NCBI RefSeq assembly: GCF_019393635.1
Contig: NC_057866.1
Coordinates: 169,985,403-170,049,402, forward strand
Source of the DNA: Dromiciops gliroides
Taxonomy: Eukaryota; Chordata; Mammalia; Microbiotheria; Microbiotheriidae
Direction of reading: 5' to 3'
DNA length: 64,000 nt
This document shows, piece by piece, positions 26,601 to 33,294 of this stretch; position 1 is the stretch's first letter; every line of letters starts with the position of its first letter. The notes under the pieces were generated by a model that was not told the DNA's origin, searched no databases, and saw only the letters and a program-made list of their open reading frames with translations. A program made the position numbers and the translations under genes.

Positions 26601-29390
26601 ACACATATTCAGCTGGAAGCAGTTACAGAAGAAGAGATCTTCGCCCTCTTTTTCCTTAGCTATTGGAAGGAGGGGTGGGGAAATGTAGTGGTAGCCTGGT
26701 GGGCCTGAGTCTAGTTGGGGATACTCAGGCCTAGAAGAGGTCAATTAGAGATTACTCTTTCCTTGGATAAAGTTGGGAAACAGTTGTATTTGCTATTTAA
26801 ATTTGCTTTGTAAAAGGTTCTAATAGGGGTACCTGAGGTCAAAGATGAAAATTGCTAAGTGAATGGACACTGGGAGCACATCACTGAAATTATAAAGAGG
26901 TTTTTAAATCATATTTGTTGTTATAATATTGGTAGTTATTGACATGTATATGGTATATTGGGATAATTAATTAGACCCCAATTTACCTCCTGAAAGATGC
27001 CTATGGGACAGGATTAGGTATTCATTTGTAATTTTGGAGTTCTCCTTATACTTGTCCCTGTTTAGTCCCTTGCTTTATAGGTTTGATACAACGTGCAGTT
27101 CAACAGATGCAGCTGATGGTGACTCAGCAGTTCACTGAGAAAAGATTAAAGACCCTGATTCTGAAACTTCACGAAGGAGAGACTGGTGATGAGTTGGACT
27201 TGGACTGATGGGCTGAAATCCTGCATGGCTGAAGGGCTCAATGACAGTGACTCAAATCCAGAATATGCTCTCTGAGCATAAAAGAAAAACGGAGGATTGT
27301 ATGATATGATTATGGATTTGAGTCAGATTAAACTCTGAGGATGGGGTCTGGAAGGTACCCAGACCTGCCCCAGTATAGTTTGTTAGAAGTTTATTGCTTG
27401 TCAAAATTCTCACTGTCTCCTTTAAGTTTTATTGCCAATTAACAGTATTTTTACTTCTGCTCAGTCTCCCCACTTGTCAGCTACATATTAGTTTTGTCTG
27501 CAATCTATCATGTGTCAGAACCCCAGTCAGTGGGTCAGGGAGTTTGCCCACCAATTCAATACTCGGGACTCAAGAAGAAAGGATGGGACTAGGCACAGAA
27601 TGCAGCCATTGAGTTGAGACCAGATGTTAAGTAACATTGTCTCTTTTTCTCAGAGCAGAATCCCCTTGGCCTTGGGGTCCCAACAATGGATTATTCTTTT
27701 CTTCCCAACATAGCCGAAGATAAATTTTAACCCTGTCATCCTTATCTTTAGAGACAGGGGCCTGGAGAGGGGAGTCAGTGGGAACTGTGAGATGTGAAAC
27801 ATCTGACTCTCACTCCCCTGTTTCCTTTTCCTTTGGTTTGACCTTGTTCCCCCTCCCCTTTTCCCCCTTGTCCCTGGAACACGTATGCATGTCTCCATAC
27901 GCACCCTGGGTGAGACAGGATTGGATGTTAGATTGTGAGCTCATCCACCCTAGGTGTATGTGGGGACAGTCCTTTTCAAGATTACTATAAAAACCTAGAG
28001 GATTGGGCATATCTTTGCAAGACTTCAATGTGTAATTGGGTTTTGCCCGTCCTCATGAGGATGTAATAAATCTGTCTCTGCTTGACTTGGTGGTCTCCTC
28101 GAGTTATTTGGGTAAACTGAGGCAGTTTGCTCCATACACTAGTCTTATCTGTTTTCCTAGCTTTTTGAAGACTGGAAACAACAAATCAAGAAAGGGAAGG
28201 AGAGAAGACATATATATCGAGAGCACCAAGAAGGTAACACCTGACAATGAGGGGAAAGCATCCTTTTGGAAGGCAGCCTGGAGCAAGGCAAAGTGCAATG
28301 AATTTGAAGGGAGAGGACCTGAATCCAAATTGAACTTATTATTAACTAGACTCTAAGGTCTAATACAGTTCTAAACCTGTGATCCAACAAATAAACAGAA
28401 ACACTTTAAATCAAATACACAATGTGATAACTGGTAACGATCCAGATAACTGTCTGGGGCCATTCTGGAGCTTGTCCTACATAATTCAAGAGGTCCTGAT
28501 GCAGTCCAATATACTGCAATACGATATAATAAATGATTTTCATGATTACCTCAAGTCAGCAAGAAAAAAGTTAAATTACGTTGGTGGCATAATAAAGTTT
28601 CAGTTTAAAGAGTAAGGGTAATGCACAATACATTTCAGAAAGATTTATATCTGAAATACTTAAGTGCAAAGAGTACATTAATGTTTAAAAAGGTAAATGT
28701 TCATTACCTGGAAAATAGCTGGGGGGAGGAAGGAGACAGGCATTAATGTATAAATTAGTTACATATTTGGCATTTCTAAAAATAATATTTAATTTTCCCC
28801 AATTACTTGTAAAGACAAAAACAATTAACATTCATTATGGTTTGGAGGGGAGAACTGTTTGTTTTTTTAAGTTTTGAGCTCCAAATTCTATTCCTCCTTC
28901 CTCCCTGAGACAGTAAGCAATTCCATAAAGGTTTTACATGTAATGATTGGCATTTATTAAAAGGTATTTAAATACAGAGGTAATAAAAGGATACTATGGC
29001 ATGGTGCTGTAATGTTGCTTCAGCGTATATAGCTTCCTATAGTCCGATGAAACTCTATCAATTGAACATTTAAAGTGTAACATTTATTACTCTACCCTAC
29101 CAACAAACTGGAGATAAGCTAAGGAAATGAGGAAAAGACATTGATGGGATGAGAATTTTCTAAGTTGCCTGCAGGTATTGGCATTAGAGAGGAAGCTAAG
29201 TTGACAGTAGTAGACTTAGAGTCAGTAAGACCAGAGTTCCAATGATGATGCCTCAGACTCTTACTAGCTGTGCAACTCTGGTTTAGTCACTTAACCTCTC
29301 TGTCTCAGTTTCCTCAATGGTAAAATAAGTATAAATAAGCCTCAAAGTCCTGATCCATGTCTCTCTCTTTCTCTTTCTCCCCTCCCCTCC

Positions 29391-29440
<50 letters not shown>

Positions 29441-31432
29441 CCACGTCTTTTTCACCAGCGTCCTACTATGAGTAGCAAAGAGATATAGGAACCTCTGAAC
29501 AATGTTCTGAATTGTTCATATCACTACTTTCTTCCAATATCTGATAGCCTAAAGGTGACAGCAATTTAATGCTTGTTAAACTGAACTGGTATATAGCTCT
29601 GCTTACAATCTCTGCAGTTAGTTTTCTTAGAATTTACATTTATTCCAAATCAGTTTCATAAATGCTGTAAAATATATAAATTTTGTCTCAGTCTAATTTC
29701 AGGGGAAAAAAAGAGTCAGCAGCTAACAAATTCCTTGAAAATTTTATCTTGTTACGTATTTATAAAAATACAAACTTGGTAGTCAACGACAAACATTATC
29801 CCAACTGTTATTATATATATTTACAAAAATACAGACTTGGTAGTCAGTGAAAAATATATACAAAATGGGAAGGCAATAATTTTACACTGCAAAGTTAATG
29901 TGGAATTGAGTGATGATGGAACAACCTAAAGAAGTGTTACTGGTAGAGGCTGAGCCCAAAATTTCTAATGAATAACTTGTAATTATGTTAGTTTTCCTCT
30001 TGCTTTAAAAGATTCACTCTGAAAATACTGTAAATAACAGTATCACATTTATTGTGTTATTACAGATGATCACATGCAGTGGAAAAAAGTTTTGCACGAT
30101 GGAACTGTAGATGTAGAGGGTATCAAATATAACTTTAAAAAAGTTTTAAAAGGGCTTGCAATAACATTCTAAATAAAAATTACTGAAGTCACTGTGTGGA
30201 TAGCCACATGAAATATGATTTATAGATATTCCAGGGATTAAAATTTAATCATATACCTAAGAACCACAGCAATTGACACCAAATGGTACAGAACTGATTG
30301 TACTTCACAAATATGGGATAAATTGTAGAATTATTAAACTCTAAGGACCGCTTTCTGAAAATCGATTCCAAGCGTGATTGGGGAAAAAGTAAAAAAAAAA
30401 AATCTCGCGTGAGGGCTCATTGGCAGGCCCTATAAATTGAATGCCTCCTCTCATTCATATTTTCACCAGAACAGTGACTCCATACAACACAAATCAAACA
30501 ACGCGGTATCAGGCTAGCATCCCTAGGACTACAGATCAAACTGTGCAAGGAGCAGGAAAGGTCTCTTCCCTCAAAGGCGGCCTCTCTAGCTAGGCAGGAG
30601 CTCTGCACTGCGGTTTTCAGGAAGGGACCCGGTCTCCTGGATCAGGGAAGCCAGTCCGGCTCGTTTGCAGCTGCCAGTTATGCATTTACCTTACTCACTA
30701 AGCAGGTGCTAGTTATGCACCTATCCTATGGACGGCGGGGGTTTGCAGCTACTTCACACTGAAGCTCCGTAAACAAAAGTGGCAGAGAGAGGGCGATGCA
30801 ATGGCCTTTCCTACAAAAGGGGGACCCGGGCCAAGCGAACCTCCCGTGGCAGCACGCCTCTCCCTGACGCCACTCACCATGCCCACCGGCAGATCAACGA
30901 AGGGGCAGAGAGCTCGGAGGAGAGGCGGCGGCCTCCGGGCAGGGGCGGGGCGGGTCTGGCAGGGGTTACAAGCAAAGCCCCGCCGGTCCGCGATCACGGA
31001 GGGAAGGCAGCATCTTCCCGGGAGTCCGGATGCGGTGGGTACCGCCGATTACCCGAGAGATCCCGGGTCGCAGCGCCGCCTCGCTCCCGTCCGACGGAGG
31101 GAGCTCGGGGCTCGAAGCACCCAACAGAAGCCACGCCCCGGGAGGGACAGAGCCCCGCGGGCCCAGGCCCGGCGCTCCGGGAGAGGGTCTCGCGGAGCCG
31201 CGCATGCCCACTCTTCTAGCACCGCTGCCTCCCCTCCTCCTTCGCCGGTGGGAGCATGGGGGGCGGGCCTGGGTCACGGCCTCCTCTCACTTTCGGATCT
31301 AACCGCCGCTCCCGGCGCAGGCACCAGCGGCAGACAAACGACTCGCCGAAGCACCAGCGGCCGGGCGGTACCCTCGCGCGCCCAGAGGCTAGCCGCTCTC
31401 CCTCACACGCGCCCGTCACTCACCTCCACCAT
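2544..31432 (-). CDS. PLRG1: PLRG1, pleiotropic regulator 1 (12 exons seen, 3' end outside window)
   Basis: PLRG1 (yeast Prp46) is a nuclear WD40 protein of the PRP19/CDC5L (NTC) core and is needed for spliceosome activation. Twelve minus-strand exons (31424-31432, 20047-20153, 16694-16836, 15924-15977, 12104-12197, 8842-8932, 6213-6314, 5016-5108, 4074-4223, 3868-3969, 3549-3651, 2544-2652) join with matching phases and no stop to 1157 nt (385 codons plus 2 nt). Residues 1-200 form the poorly structured N-terminal part. From about residue 201 come WD repeats with GH and WD landmarks: four complete repeats and the start of a fifth. The final part (about 130 residues in the human protein) must lie left of position 1. 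The start ATG is at 31430-31432 and is split after three codons, as expected for this gene. Identity rests on near-identical reading to the mammalian protein as I remember it. Confidence 0.97.
2653..3548 (-). other. PLRG1 intron 11
   Basis: 896 nt of unique AT-rich sequence with no repeat or gene recognised. Its donor is atypical (see findings). Confidence 0.75.
3549..3651 (-). CDS. PLRG1: PLRG1 exon 11 (WD repeats 3-4)
   Basis: 103 nt starting [20 protein letters not shown] and ending in phase 1 after an Ile-Thr pair. The acceptor is good (CTTTGTAG). The donor reads CAG then GTCTAG, which departs from consensus at positions +3 to +5. No better donor keeps the frame to exon 12, so this is taken as the real site. 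Confidence 0.92.
3868..3969 (-). CDS. PLRG1: PLRG1 exon 10 (WD repeat 3)
   Basis: 102 nt, 34 codons, phase 0, reading [19 protein letters not shown] and ending SRDSTAR. The intron to exon 9 is only 104 nt. The donor is GTAAGA. Confidence 0.97.
4074..4223 (-). CDS. PLRG1: PLRG1 exon 9 (WD repeats 1-2)
   Basis: 150 nt, exactly 50 codons, phase 0. It opens with [18 protein letters not shown], closing blade 1 and starting blade 2, and ends CWDLEYNK. Splice sites are canonical (donor GTAAAT). Confidence 0.97.
4224..5015 (-). other. PLRG1 intron 8
   Basis: 792 nt, AT-rich, nothing recognised. Confidence 0.75.
5016..5108 (-). CDS. PLRG1: PLRG1 exon 8 (WD repeat 1)
   Basis: 93 nt, 31 codons, phase 0. 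It reads [19 protein letters not shown] and then the GSADRTIK stretch, with the closing IWD supplied by exon 9. This is the first WD40 blade. The donor is GTAAAC. Confidence 0.97.
5666..5903 (-). repeat. Composite SINE with RTE/BovB-like tail
   Basis: Minus-strand copy whose tRNA-like head (at the right) is joined to a segment reading ATCTGACTCTTTGTGACCCC, the type of tail shared with RTE/BovB LINEs. Confidence 0.55.
5929..6085 (-). repeat. tRNA-derived marsupial SINE
   Basis: Antisense copy flanked by TAAGCTCATTGTT at 5916-5928 and 6086-6098. PLRG1 intron 7. Confidence 0.9.
6213..6314 (-). CDS. PLRG1: PLRG1 exon 7
   Basis: 102 nt, phase 0 at both ends, 34 codons. It contains [19 protein letters not shown], the conserved proline/tryptophan-rich lead into the propeller. 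The donor is GTGAGT. Confidence 0.97.
6420..6560 (+). repeat. MIR-type SINE
   Basis: TCTGAACCTCAATTTCCTCA and flanking order fit an old MIR core. PLRG1 intron 6. Confidence 0.5.
7695..7830 (+). repeat. MIR-type SINE, weak
   Basis: Retains CTTGAGCTCAGGTTATGCC and a decayed B-box/core order. PLRG1 intron 6. Confidence 0.35.
8360..8800 (+). mobile_element. CR1/L3 LINE 3' end
   Basis: Diverged CR1-type 3' end (GAGCTGTCCAAAAGCAGAAG, TGTAGAGGGGATTCCTGGAC) in PLRG1 intron 6. Confidence 0.55.
8842..8932 (-). CDS. PLRG1: PLRG1 exon 6
   Basis: 91 nt completing an Arg codon and ending in phase 0 after an Ala-Met pair. The donor is GTAAGT and the acceptor CTCTTCAG. It lies in the linker region ahead of the WD40 domain. 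Confidence 0.95.
9050..9230 (-). repeat. MIR/THER-type CORE-SINE
   Basis: Antisense order: ATCACAGAATTTAAGGCTAG, AAACTGATGCCTAGAGAAGT, then CAAATCCAGTCCTCTGTCC. PLRG1 intron 5. Confidence 0.5.
9506..9648 (+). repeat. tRNA-derived marsupial SINE
   Basis: Full copy flanked by ACAACAATACAG duplications. PLRG1 intron 5. Confidence 0.9.
10385..10505 (-). repeat. MIR-type SINE fragment
   Basis: CTAAGTGACTTGTCCAG, AACTTGAACCCAGGTCTTCC, antisense. PLRG1 intron 5. Confidence 0.5.
10552..10710 (-). mobile_element. hAT-like DNA transposon fragment, left half
   Basis: Contains the GGGCTTCTTCAACTC and ACCCC-rich segments seen in mammalian hAT-type repeats whose end reads as TTAAACTGTGGGTC. The element resumes at 11422 after the LTR. 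The family was not determined. Confidence 0.4.
10711..11421 (-). repeat. Probable solo LTR (ERV), antisense
   Basis: 711 bp bounded on the minus strand by TGGGG and CCCCA. On the minus strand it contains AATAAA within an ATTAATAAAACCTG context, plus a GGGGAGGGAGAAAAAAG block. It sits inside an older hAT-like element. No clear target duplication was seen, so the borders are tentative. Confidence 0.55.
11422..11460 (-). mobile_element. hAT-like DNA transposon fragment, right half
   Basis: TGTGGCTCACAGTTTAAGAA followed by GCTTTTCTATAGG, the terminal part of the same repeat interrupted by the LTR. Confidence 0.4.
12104..12197 (-). CDS. PLRG1: PLRG1 exon 5
   Basis: 94 nt, from phase 1 to phase 2, reading [20 protein letters not shown] and onward. 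The donor is GTATGA. It encodes low-complexity N-terminal sequence of the protein. Confidence 0.95.
12540..13600 (+). mobile_element. L2 LINE, diverged
   Basis: Pyrimidine-rich L2 3' region ending in GTAGCAACACAGTAGGTGCT. Fills much of PLRG1 intron 4. Confidence 0.55.
13952..14050. repeat. AT-rich simple repeat with perfect palindrome
   Basis: 13952-13989 is a 38-nt perfect palindrome (arms TAATAAAGGAATATATATA), followed by TA and CA runs to 14050. PLRG1 intron 4. Confidence 0.85.
14155..14330 (-). repeat. MIR/THER-type CORE-SINE
   Basis: GATGGAAGGGACCTATGAGA, CTCATTTTACAGCTGAGG, antisense. PLRG1 intron 4. Confidence 0.55.
14880..15205 (+). mobile_element. L2 LINE 3' end
   Basis: Ends CACTTAGCACAGTGCTTTTC, CAGTAAGTATTTAATAAGTG, the L2 terminal pattern. 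Confidence 0.5.
15725..15872 (+). repeat. tRNA-derived marsupial SINE
   Basis: Full copy ending about 50 bp from PLRG1 exon 4, in intron 4. Confidence 0.9.
15924..15977 (-). CDS. PLRG1: PLRG1 exon 4
   Basis: 54 nt, phase 1 at both ends, reading [17 protein letters not shown]. The acceptor has a good pyrimidine tract (CCTTTTCCTTTTAG) and the donor is GTGAGT. Confidence 0.96.
16133..16154 (+). repeat. 22-G homopolymer
   Basis: A run of 22 G in PLRG1 intron 3, 156 bp from exon 4; it reads as poly-C in the PLRG1 transcript. Confidence 0.95.
16694..16836 (-). CDS. PLRG1: PLRG1 exon 3
   Basis: 143 nt completing Ser39 and reading [20 protein letters not shown] and onward to the first base of a Gly codon. 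The donor is GTTAGT. It encodes part of the N-terminal region before the propeller. Confidence 0.96.
17385..17605 (+). mobile_element. L2 LINE 3' end
   Basis: Ends CTGGCACATAGAAGGTGCTT followed by AATGTTTATTGACT, the L2 3' terminus. PLRG1 intron 2. Confidence 0.55.
17790..17933 (+). repeat. tRNA-derived marsupial SINE
   Basis: Full copy with a slightly shortened core. PLRG1 intron 2. Confidence 0.9.
18175..19110 (+). mobile_element. L2 LINE, diverged
   Basis: Long pyrimidine-rich segment similar to the L2 copy at 12540 (CTAATAGCCTCCTCATTG-like blocks, ACTCCTTAGTGT). PLRG1 intron 2. The call is by style and order, not alignment. Confidence 0.45.
19633..19791 (+). repeat. tRNA-derived marsupial SINE
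   Basis: Full copy with AATATAATAAGATG duplicated on both sides; its tail became an AAAT simple repeat. About 250 bp from PLRG1 exon 2. Confidence 0.9.
20047..20153 (-). CDS. PLRG1: PLRG1 exon 2
   Basis: 107 nt covering residues 4 to part of 39, beginning [12 protein letters not shown]. The acceptor is TTTTTAG and the donor GTAACT. It ends after the second base of a Ser codon (AG), which exon 3 completes with T. It is separated from exon 1 by an 11.3-kb intron that carries the provirus. Confidence 0.96.
21145..21985 (+). repeat. 5' LTR
   Basis: 841 bp with perfect 6-bp terminal inverted repeats. U3 carries a TATA box at 21833-21840 (TATAAAAA) and the polyadenylation signal AATAAA is at 21912-21917, so R lies around 21860-21935. 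Compared with the 3' copy by eye, one difference was found (T at 21689, C at 27842). Confidence 0.95.
21988..22005 (+). promoter_or_regulatory. Primer binding site
   Basis: TGGGGGCGCGTCCGGGAT, two bases after the LTR. It matches the tRNA-Pro site used by murine leukaemia-type viruses except for one base at position 8 (G for T). Confidence 0.8.
22220..22232 (+). promoter_or_regulatory. Candidate proviral leader splice donor
   Basis: CTG then GTGAGTAA, a near-consensus donor about 220 bp after the primer site, where simple retroviruses have their major donor. Function is inferred. Confidence 0.45.
22233..27031 (+). other. ERV interior without recognisable coding capacity
   Basis: The first 500 bp are relatively GC-rich with several similar GGGTTGAA-type motifs, each followed by a segment mentioning GACACCC or ACATCC. 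The rest is AT-rich and closed in all frames beyond about 100 codons. A GA-rich run is at 23256-23312. Short open frames at 24163-24456 and 25219-25443 (plus) match nothing I recognise. Confidence 0.6.
27032..27207 (+). pseudogene. ERV env remnant (transmembrane end and cytoplasmic tail)
   Basis: An open frame ending in TGA at 27205-27207, 72 bp before the polypurine tract. It encodes a hydrophobic, cysteine- and proline-containing stretch followed by a Gln-rich tail of the kind found at the C-terminus of gammaretroviral TM proteins. No surface-unit sequence was recognised upstream. A remnant only. Confidence 0.5.
27280..27297 (+). promoter_or_regulatory. Polypurine tract
   Basis: An AAAAGAAAAACGGAGG-like purine run directly before the 3' LTR, the usual plus-strand priming site. 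Confidence 0.75.
27298..28138 (+). repeat. 3' LTR
   Basis: 841 bp, same length as the 5' copy and offset by exactly 6153 bp. TATA is at 27986-27993 and AATAAA at 28065-28070. It is followed by the second CTAG target copy. Confidence 0.95.
28270..28375 (+). repeat. MIR fragment
   Basis: Decayed MIR order (GGAGAGGACCTGAATCCAA, CTAAGGTCTAATACAGTTC) just after the 3' LTR. Confidence 0.35.
28780..28950 (-). mobile_element. L1 3' end, antisense
   Basis: Reads as the reverse of the L1 3' end (CCCCAATTACTTGTAAAGAC, AAATTCTATTCCTCC, AGCAATTCCATAAAGG). It is diverged and truncated, in PLRG1 intron 1. Confidence 0.5.
29195..29345 (+). repeat. MIR SINE
   Basis: CTTACTAGCTGTGCAACTC, AGTCACTTAACCTCTCTGTC, TCAGTTTCCTCAATGG in MIR order. 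Confidence 0.6.
29359..29436 (+). repeat. (CT)n microsatellite
   Basis: A CT-rich run ending in about 20 uninterrupted CT units. PLRG1 intron 1; it reads as (AG)n in the PLRG1 sense. Confidence 0.95.
31424..31432 (-). CDS. PLRG1: PLRG1 exon 1 (coding part)
   Basis: Three codons, Met-Val-Glu, followed at once by a strong donor (GTGAGTG). It joins in phase 0 to exon 2, which starts Glu-Val-Gln. The 5' UTR runs to the right into the CpG-island promoter. The very short coding part makes this exon easy to miss with gene finders. Confidence 0.93.
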
Positions 31433-31518
31433 GACGCCGACCACGTCGCCCTCCCCGCGGACGGAGAAAGGAGGTACTGTAATCTAGGTAGAGCTCCCGC
31501 CGCCACAGCTGCGCAGCC

Positions 31519-31526
31519 ACTTCCGG
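31519..31526 (-). promoter_or_regulatory. ETS-type site in PLRG1 promoter
   Basis: Minus-strand CCGGAAGT, a perfect ETS/GABP core, about 90 bp upstream of the PLRG1 ATG. Confidence 0.6.
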
Positions 31527-31551
31527 TTTCTGGAGGCGCCGGCGCCGGATG

Positions 31552-31557
31552 TGACGT
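31552..31557 (+). promoter_or_regulatory. CRE-like half site
   Basis: TGACGT between the ETS and NRF1 motifs. A CREB/ATF half site is plausible from its position. Confidence 0.4.
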
Positions 31558-31560
31558 AGA

Positions 31561-31570
31561 GCGCATGCGC
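31561..31570. promoter_or_regulatory. NRF1 site
   Basis: GCGCATGCGC, a perfect palindromic NRF1 motif, about 130 bp upstream of the PLRG1 ATG. It is typical of CpG-island housekeeping promoters. Confidence 0.65.
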
Positions 31571-31823
31571 GTTGAGTGCGATGTGGTTTCTTTCAGCTGC
31601 GCTTGTGCAGTATGAGAAATGGCAATGGAGGATCAAACCCTTCCCAAGTTGTCAACTATCTGGAAGCGGGAGGAAGCCGCAGAATTAGTAGTGGCTCCAG
31701 CTAAGGGACTGTGTATTGTCTTTAGAGACCATAGAGTGTCCTGGATCTGGACCATCTCTCCCCTTCCCCTCCCCCAGTATATTCCTCCTACATCTCAACC
31801 CTATTTTAAGGATGTCATCATGG

Positions 31824-31935
31824 GTTAGTTAGGTGGCACAGTGGACAATGCACCAGCCCTGGACCCAAGAGGCCCCAAACCCATATCTGGCCCCAGACAT
31901 AAGACACTCCACCCTGTCTGCCCCACAAAGAACAA
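31824..31935 (+). repeat. Degenerate tRNA-derived SINE
   Basis: TTAGTTAGGTGGCACAGTGG, then CACCAGCCCTGGACCC; the B-box half is diverged. About 260 bp upstream of the PLRG1 promoter. Confidence 0.65.
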
Positions 31936-31939
31936 AACA

Positions 31940-33190
31940 TAAATGCTTTACAGATATCATCCCTTCGTATTCAGTTCAGACCTGTGTCCTCTCTGAATTC
32001 CTTACTGAGATAGTTCTTATGAGTTTGAAGTATTATCTTCCCATGTAGGAATATAAACAGTTTGATCTTTTAATATCCCTCGTGAAGTCTTTTTCCTGTT
32101 TACCTTTTTATGCTTCTCCAGGGTCTTGTATTTGAAAGTCAAATTTTCTATTCAGTTCAGGTCTTTTCATAGCAAATGCCTGAAAGTCCTTTCTCATTGA
32201 AATTCCATTTTTGCCTCTGAACGATTATGCTTAGTTTTGCTGGGTACATGATTTTTGGCTGTAGTCCCAGTTCCTTTGCCCTCTGGAATATCATATTCCA
32301 TGCCCTTTGGTCCTTTAATGTAGAAGCTGCCAGATCTTGCTTTATCCTTATTGGAGCTCCACAGTATTTGAATTCCTTTTTTCTAGCTGCTTGCAATATT
32401 TTCTCCTTGACCTGGGAGTTGTGGAATTTGGCTATAATATTCCTGGAGATTTTCCTTTTGGGATCTCTTTCAGGAGGTGATTGGTGAATTCTTTCAATTT
32501 CTATTTTACCTTCTGCTTCTAGAATATCAGGGCAATTTTCCCTCACAATCTCTTAGAGGATGGTGTCTAAGCTCTTGTTTTGGTCATGGTTTTCAGGTAG
32601 TCCAATGATTTTCAAATTATCTCTCCTAGATTTATTTTCCAGGTCAGCTGTTTTTCCAAGGAGATATTTCACATTGCCCTCTATTTTCTCATTCAATTGG
32701 ATTTGCTTTACTGTGTCTTGGTTTCTCATAAGGTCACTAGCTTCCATTTGTTCAATCCTAATTCTTAGGCAATTATTTTCATCAGACAGTTTTTTAATCA
32801 CCTTTTCCATTTGGCTTTTCAAACTGTTGACTTTTTTCTCATGACTCTCCTGCATCGCTCTCATTTCTCTTTCCATTCTTTCCTCTATTTCTCTACATCT
32901 TTCTATCTCTCCTACTTTCTCTTCAAAATCCATTTTGAGAGCTTCCATGGCCTGAGACCAGTTCAGATTTTTCTTGGAAGCTTTGGATGCTGGAGCTTTG
33001 ACCCTGTTATTATCTTCTTCTTCTGAGGTTGTATTGTGGTCTACCTTTCCCCCAAAGAAGTTTTTGATGGTTTTCTGTTTTCTCTGCCTGCTCATCCTGG
33101 CTTACTATTTCTTGGCTTTTAACTCCTTCTTAAAGTGTGGTGCTGCTTCCAGGACACACTGTTCAAGCTACAGCATGACCCAGGGGCGTG
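31940..33190 (-). mobile_element. L1 fragment containing ORF1
   Basis: Part of a 5' UTR, the whole ORF1 region and the ORF1-ORF2 spacer of a marsupial L1, minus strand. It stops near 31940, before ORF2, beside an old SINE. It lies upstream of the PLRG1 promoter. Confidence 0.8.
32157..33095 (-). pseudogene. L1 ORF1 protein, one in-frame stop
   Basis: 312 codons from ATG at 33095 to TGA at 32157-32159, interrupted only by an in-frame TAA at 32553-32555. The N-terminal half is a long Glu/Lys-rich coiled coil (about residues 50-140), followed by the RRM-type signature ENKSRRDNLKIIGLPE and the C-terminal domain with the FHNSQVKEKIL block. It is the RNA-binding chaperone of L1. No shift or deletion was seen, so the copy is fairly young. 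Confidence 0.85.
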
Positions 33191-33294
33191 ATTAGCAATT
33201 TTGTTTTGATAATATGCTACATATACCCCTTGGATAGAAAGAGAAAATAGATGAGGAATTTAGGAAAACGACCAAAACCTTGACAGCTAATCAG

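Larger units (their letters stand above)
21141..28142 (+). mobile_element. LTR provirus (gammaretrovirus-like ERV), nearly identical LTRs, non-coding interior
   Basis: A full provirus-like structure with target duplication CTAG at 21141-21144 and 28139-28142, 841-bp LTRs, primer binding site, leader with splice donor, 5.3-kb interior and polypurine tract. LTR ends are TGTATG...CATACA. The 4-bp duplication and a tRNA-Pro-like primer site point to class I (gamma-like) ERVs. The interior has no open frame longer than about 100 codons and no recognisable gag, protease or polymerase; only a short env tail remnant is visible. It lies in PLRG1 intron 1 in antisense orientation to the gene. Confidence 0.93.
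20154..31423 (-). other. PLRG1 intron 1, 11.3 kb
   Basis: Contains the provirus (21141-28142), an antisense L1 3' end, MIR pieces, the CT microsatellite and, at its 5' end, most of the CpG island. 29440-30700 otherwise appears unique. Confidence 0.85.
30740..31610. promoter_or_regulatory. PLRG1: CpG island with PLRG1 promoter
   Basis: A sharply GC- and CpG-rich block in an otherwise AT-rich window. It spans PLRG1 exon 1, but most of it lies in the first 700 bp of intron 1. No TATA box is visible, which fits a housekeeping promoter with dispersed starts. The transcription start is probably within 31480-31570 on the minus strand (inference). Confidence 0.85.

Noticed and set aside
28379..28615. 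78-codon frame in PLRG1 intron 1
   Set aside because: No start context, domain or splice partner; plausible chance frame.
30801..31487. 228-codon open frame on the plus strand in the CpG island
   Set aside because: Stop codons are rare by chance in GC-rich sequence. It runs antisense over PLRG1 exon 1 and promoter and has no recognisable domain.
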